Assembly (NCBI GenBank): GCA_937893125.1
Contig: CALBHW010000054.1
Coordinates: forward strand, 1-50,005
Length of the DNA: 50,005 bases
Reading direction: 5' to 3'
DNA from: an uncultured Clostridia bacterium
GTDB lineage: Bacteria; Bacillota; Clostridia; Christensenellales; UBA1242
A model generated the notes under the pieces. The model worked only from the letters and a program-made list of their open reading frames with translations. It searched no databases and was not told the origin of the DNA. Positions within the stretch are counted from its first letter, which is position 1, and every line of letters begins with the position of its first letter. The position numbers were made by a program, and so were the translations under genes. Positions 49,951 to 50,005 of the stretch are shown here, one piece after another.

Positions 49951-50005
49951 GTTTTTTATTTCTTCCTCCGATTCGGTCGCGAAAACTTCCCTTCGCTCTC
50001 TTAAT
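49951..50005 (+). repeat. 55-bp direct repeat, second copy, truncated by the window end
   Basis: Exact second copy, 94 bases downstream of the first, that stops at the last base of the window. The real repeat may extend further. Its exact length equals a commonly used assembly k-mer, so the break may be an unresolved repeat. Confidence 0.9.

Noticed and set aside
1..50005. CRISPR array, phage, transposase, tRNA or rRNA genes
   Set aside because: Searched by eye for regular spaced repeats, integrase or transposase motifs and the TTCRA tRNA arm; none found. The only tandem pair is the 55-bp repeat at the end, which has no CRISPR-like unit length or cas genes.

Overview
The window looks like a chromosomal contig from an AT-rich, endospore-forming Firmicute of the class Clostridia, probably an uncultured lineage. 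Three things point there: a complete spoIIIAA-AH operon with spo0A, spoIVB, dacF and a ytxC-like gene; Firmicutes gene order (efp-spoIIIA-Asp23-nusB-xse ... argR-recN-spoIVB-spo0A ... dacF-scpA-scpB); and Firmicutes regulatory RNAs (a T-box before thrS and an attenuated leader before infC). Every gene except the last (a glycerophosphodiester phosphodiesterase) is on the minus strand, so the window reads biologically from right to left. The 15-C run at base 1 and the exact 55-bp repeat that stops at the last base suggest both ends are assembly edges.

Layout from right to left. 49.7-44.3 kb: GDPD (plus strand), lepA-hemW, one copy of a dispersed structured repeat, and an unidentified coiled-coil protein. 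44-37 kb: yifB-dprA, topA-hslV-hslU, thioredoxin. 36.4-32 kb: secD-secF, iscS-iscU. 31.9-30.2 kb: rpsB-tsf with a roughly 200-nt leader. 29.9-26.6 kb: ruvX-DUF1292-lysS, ytxC. 26.5-22.3 kb: T-box-thrS, then infC-rpmI-rplT-trmH. 22.2-16.5 kb: efp, then spoIIIAA-AH. 16.3-11.4 kb: Asp23-nusB-xseA-xseB-proS and a membrane protein, then the second copy of the repeat. 10.9-6.1 kb: argR, recN, spoIVB, spo0A. 5.7 kb-0.26 kb: a SpoIIM-like membrane protein, purine nucleoside phosphorylase, dacF, M50 protease, scpA-scpB.

The genes form three functional groups. One is translation and ribosome biogenesis (rpsB, tsf, infC, rpmI, rplT, efp, thrS, lysS, proS, lepA, trmH). One is chromosome and DNA handling (topA, dprA, recN, xseAB, ruvX, scpAB). 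One is sporulation (spo0A, spoIVB, spoIIIA, spoIIM-like, dacF, ytxC). No phage, transposase, CRISPR array, tRNA or rRNA gene is visible.

I see no wholly new multi-gene system. The most interesting items are: a roughly 140-bp element present twice in inverted orientation, with invariant sequence and hairpins whose sequences differ but whose pairing persists; a Spo0A whose receiver has lost most phosphorylation residues and whose recognition helix is altered; an IscU scaffold lacking one ligand cysteine; recN and lepA promoters placed so that the mRNAs should be leaderless; infC starting at an AUU-type codon; and several unexplained structured intergenic regions.
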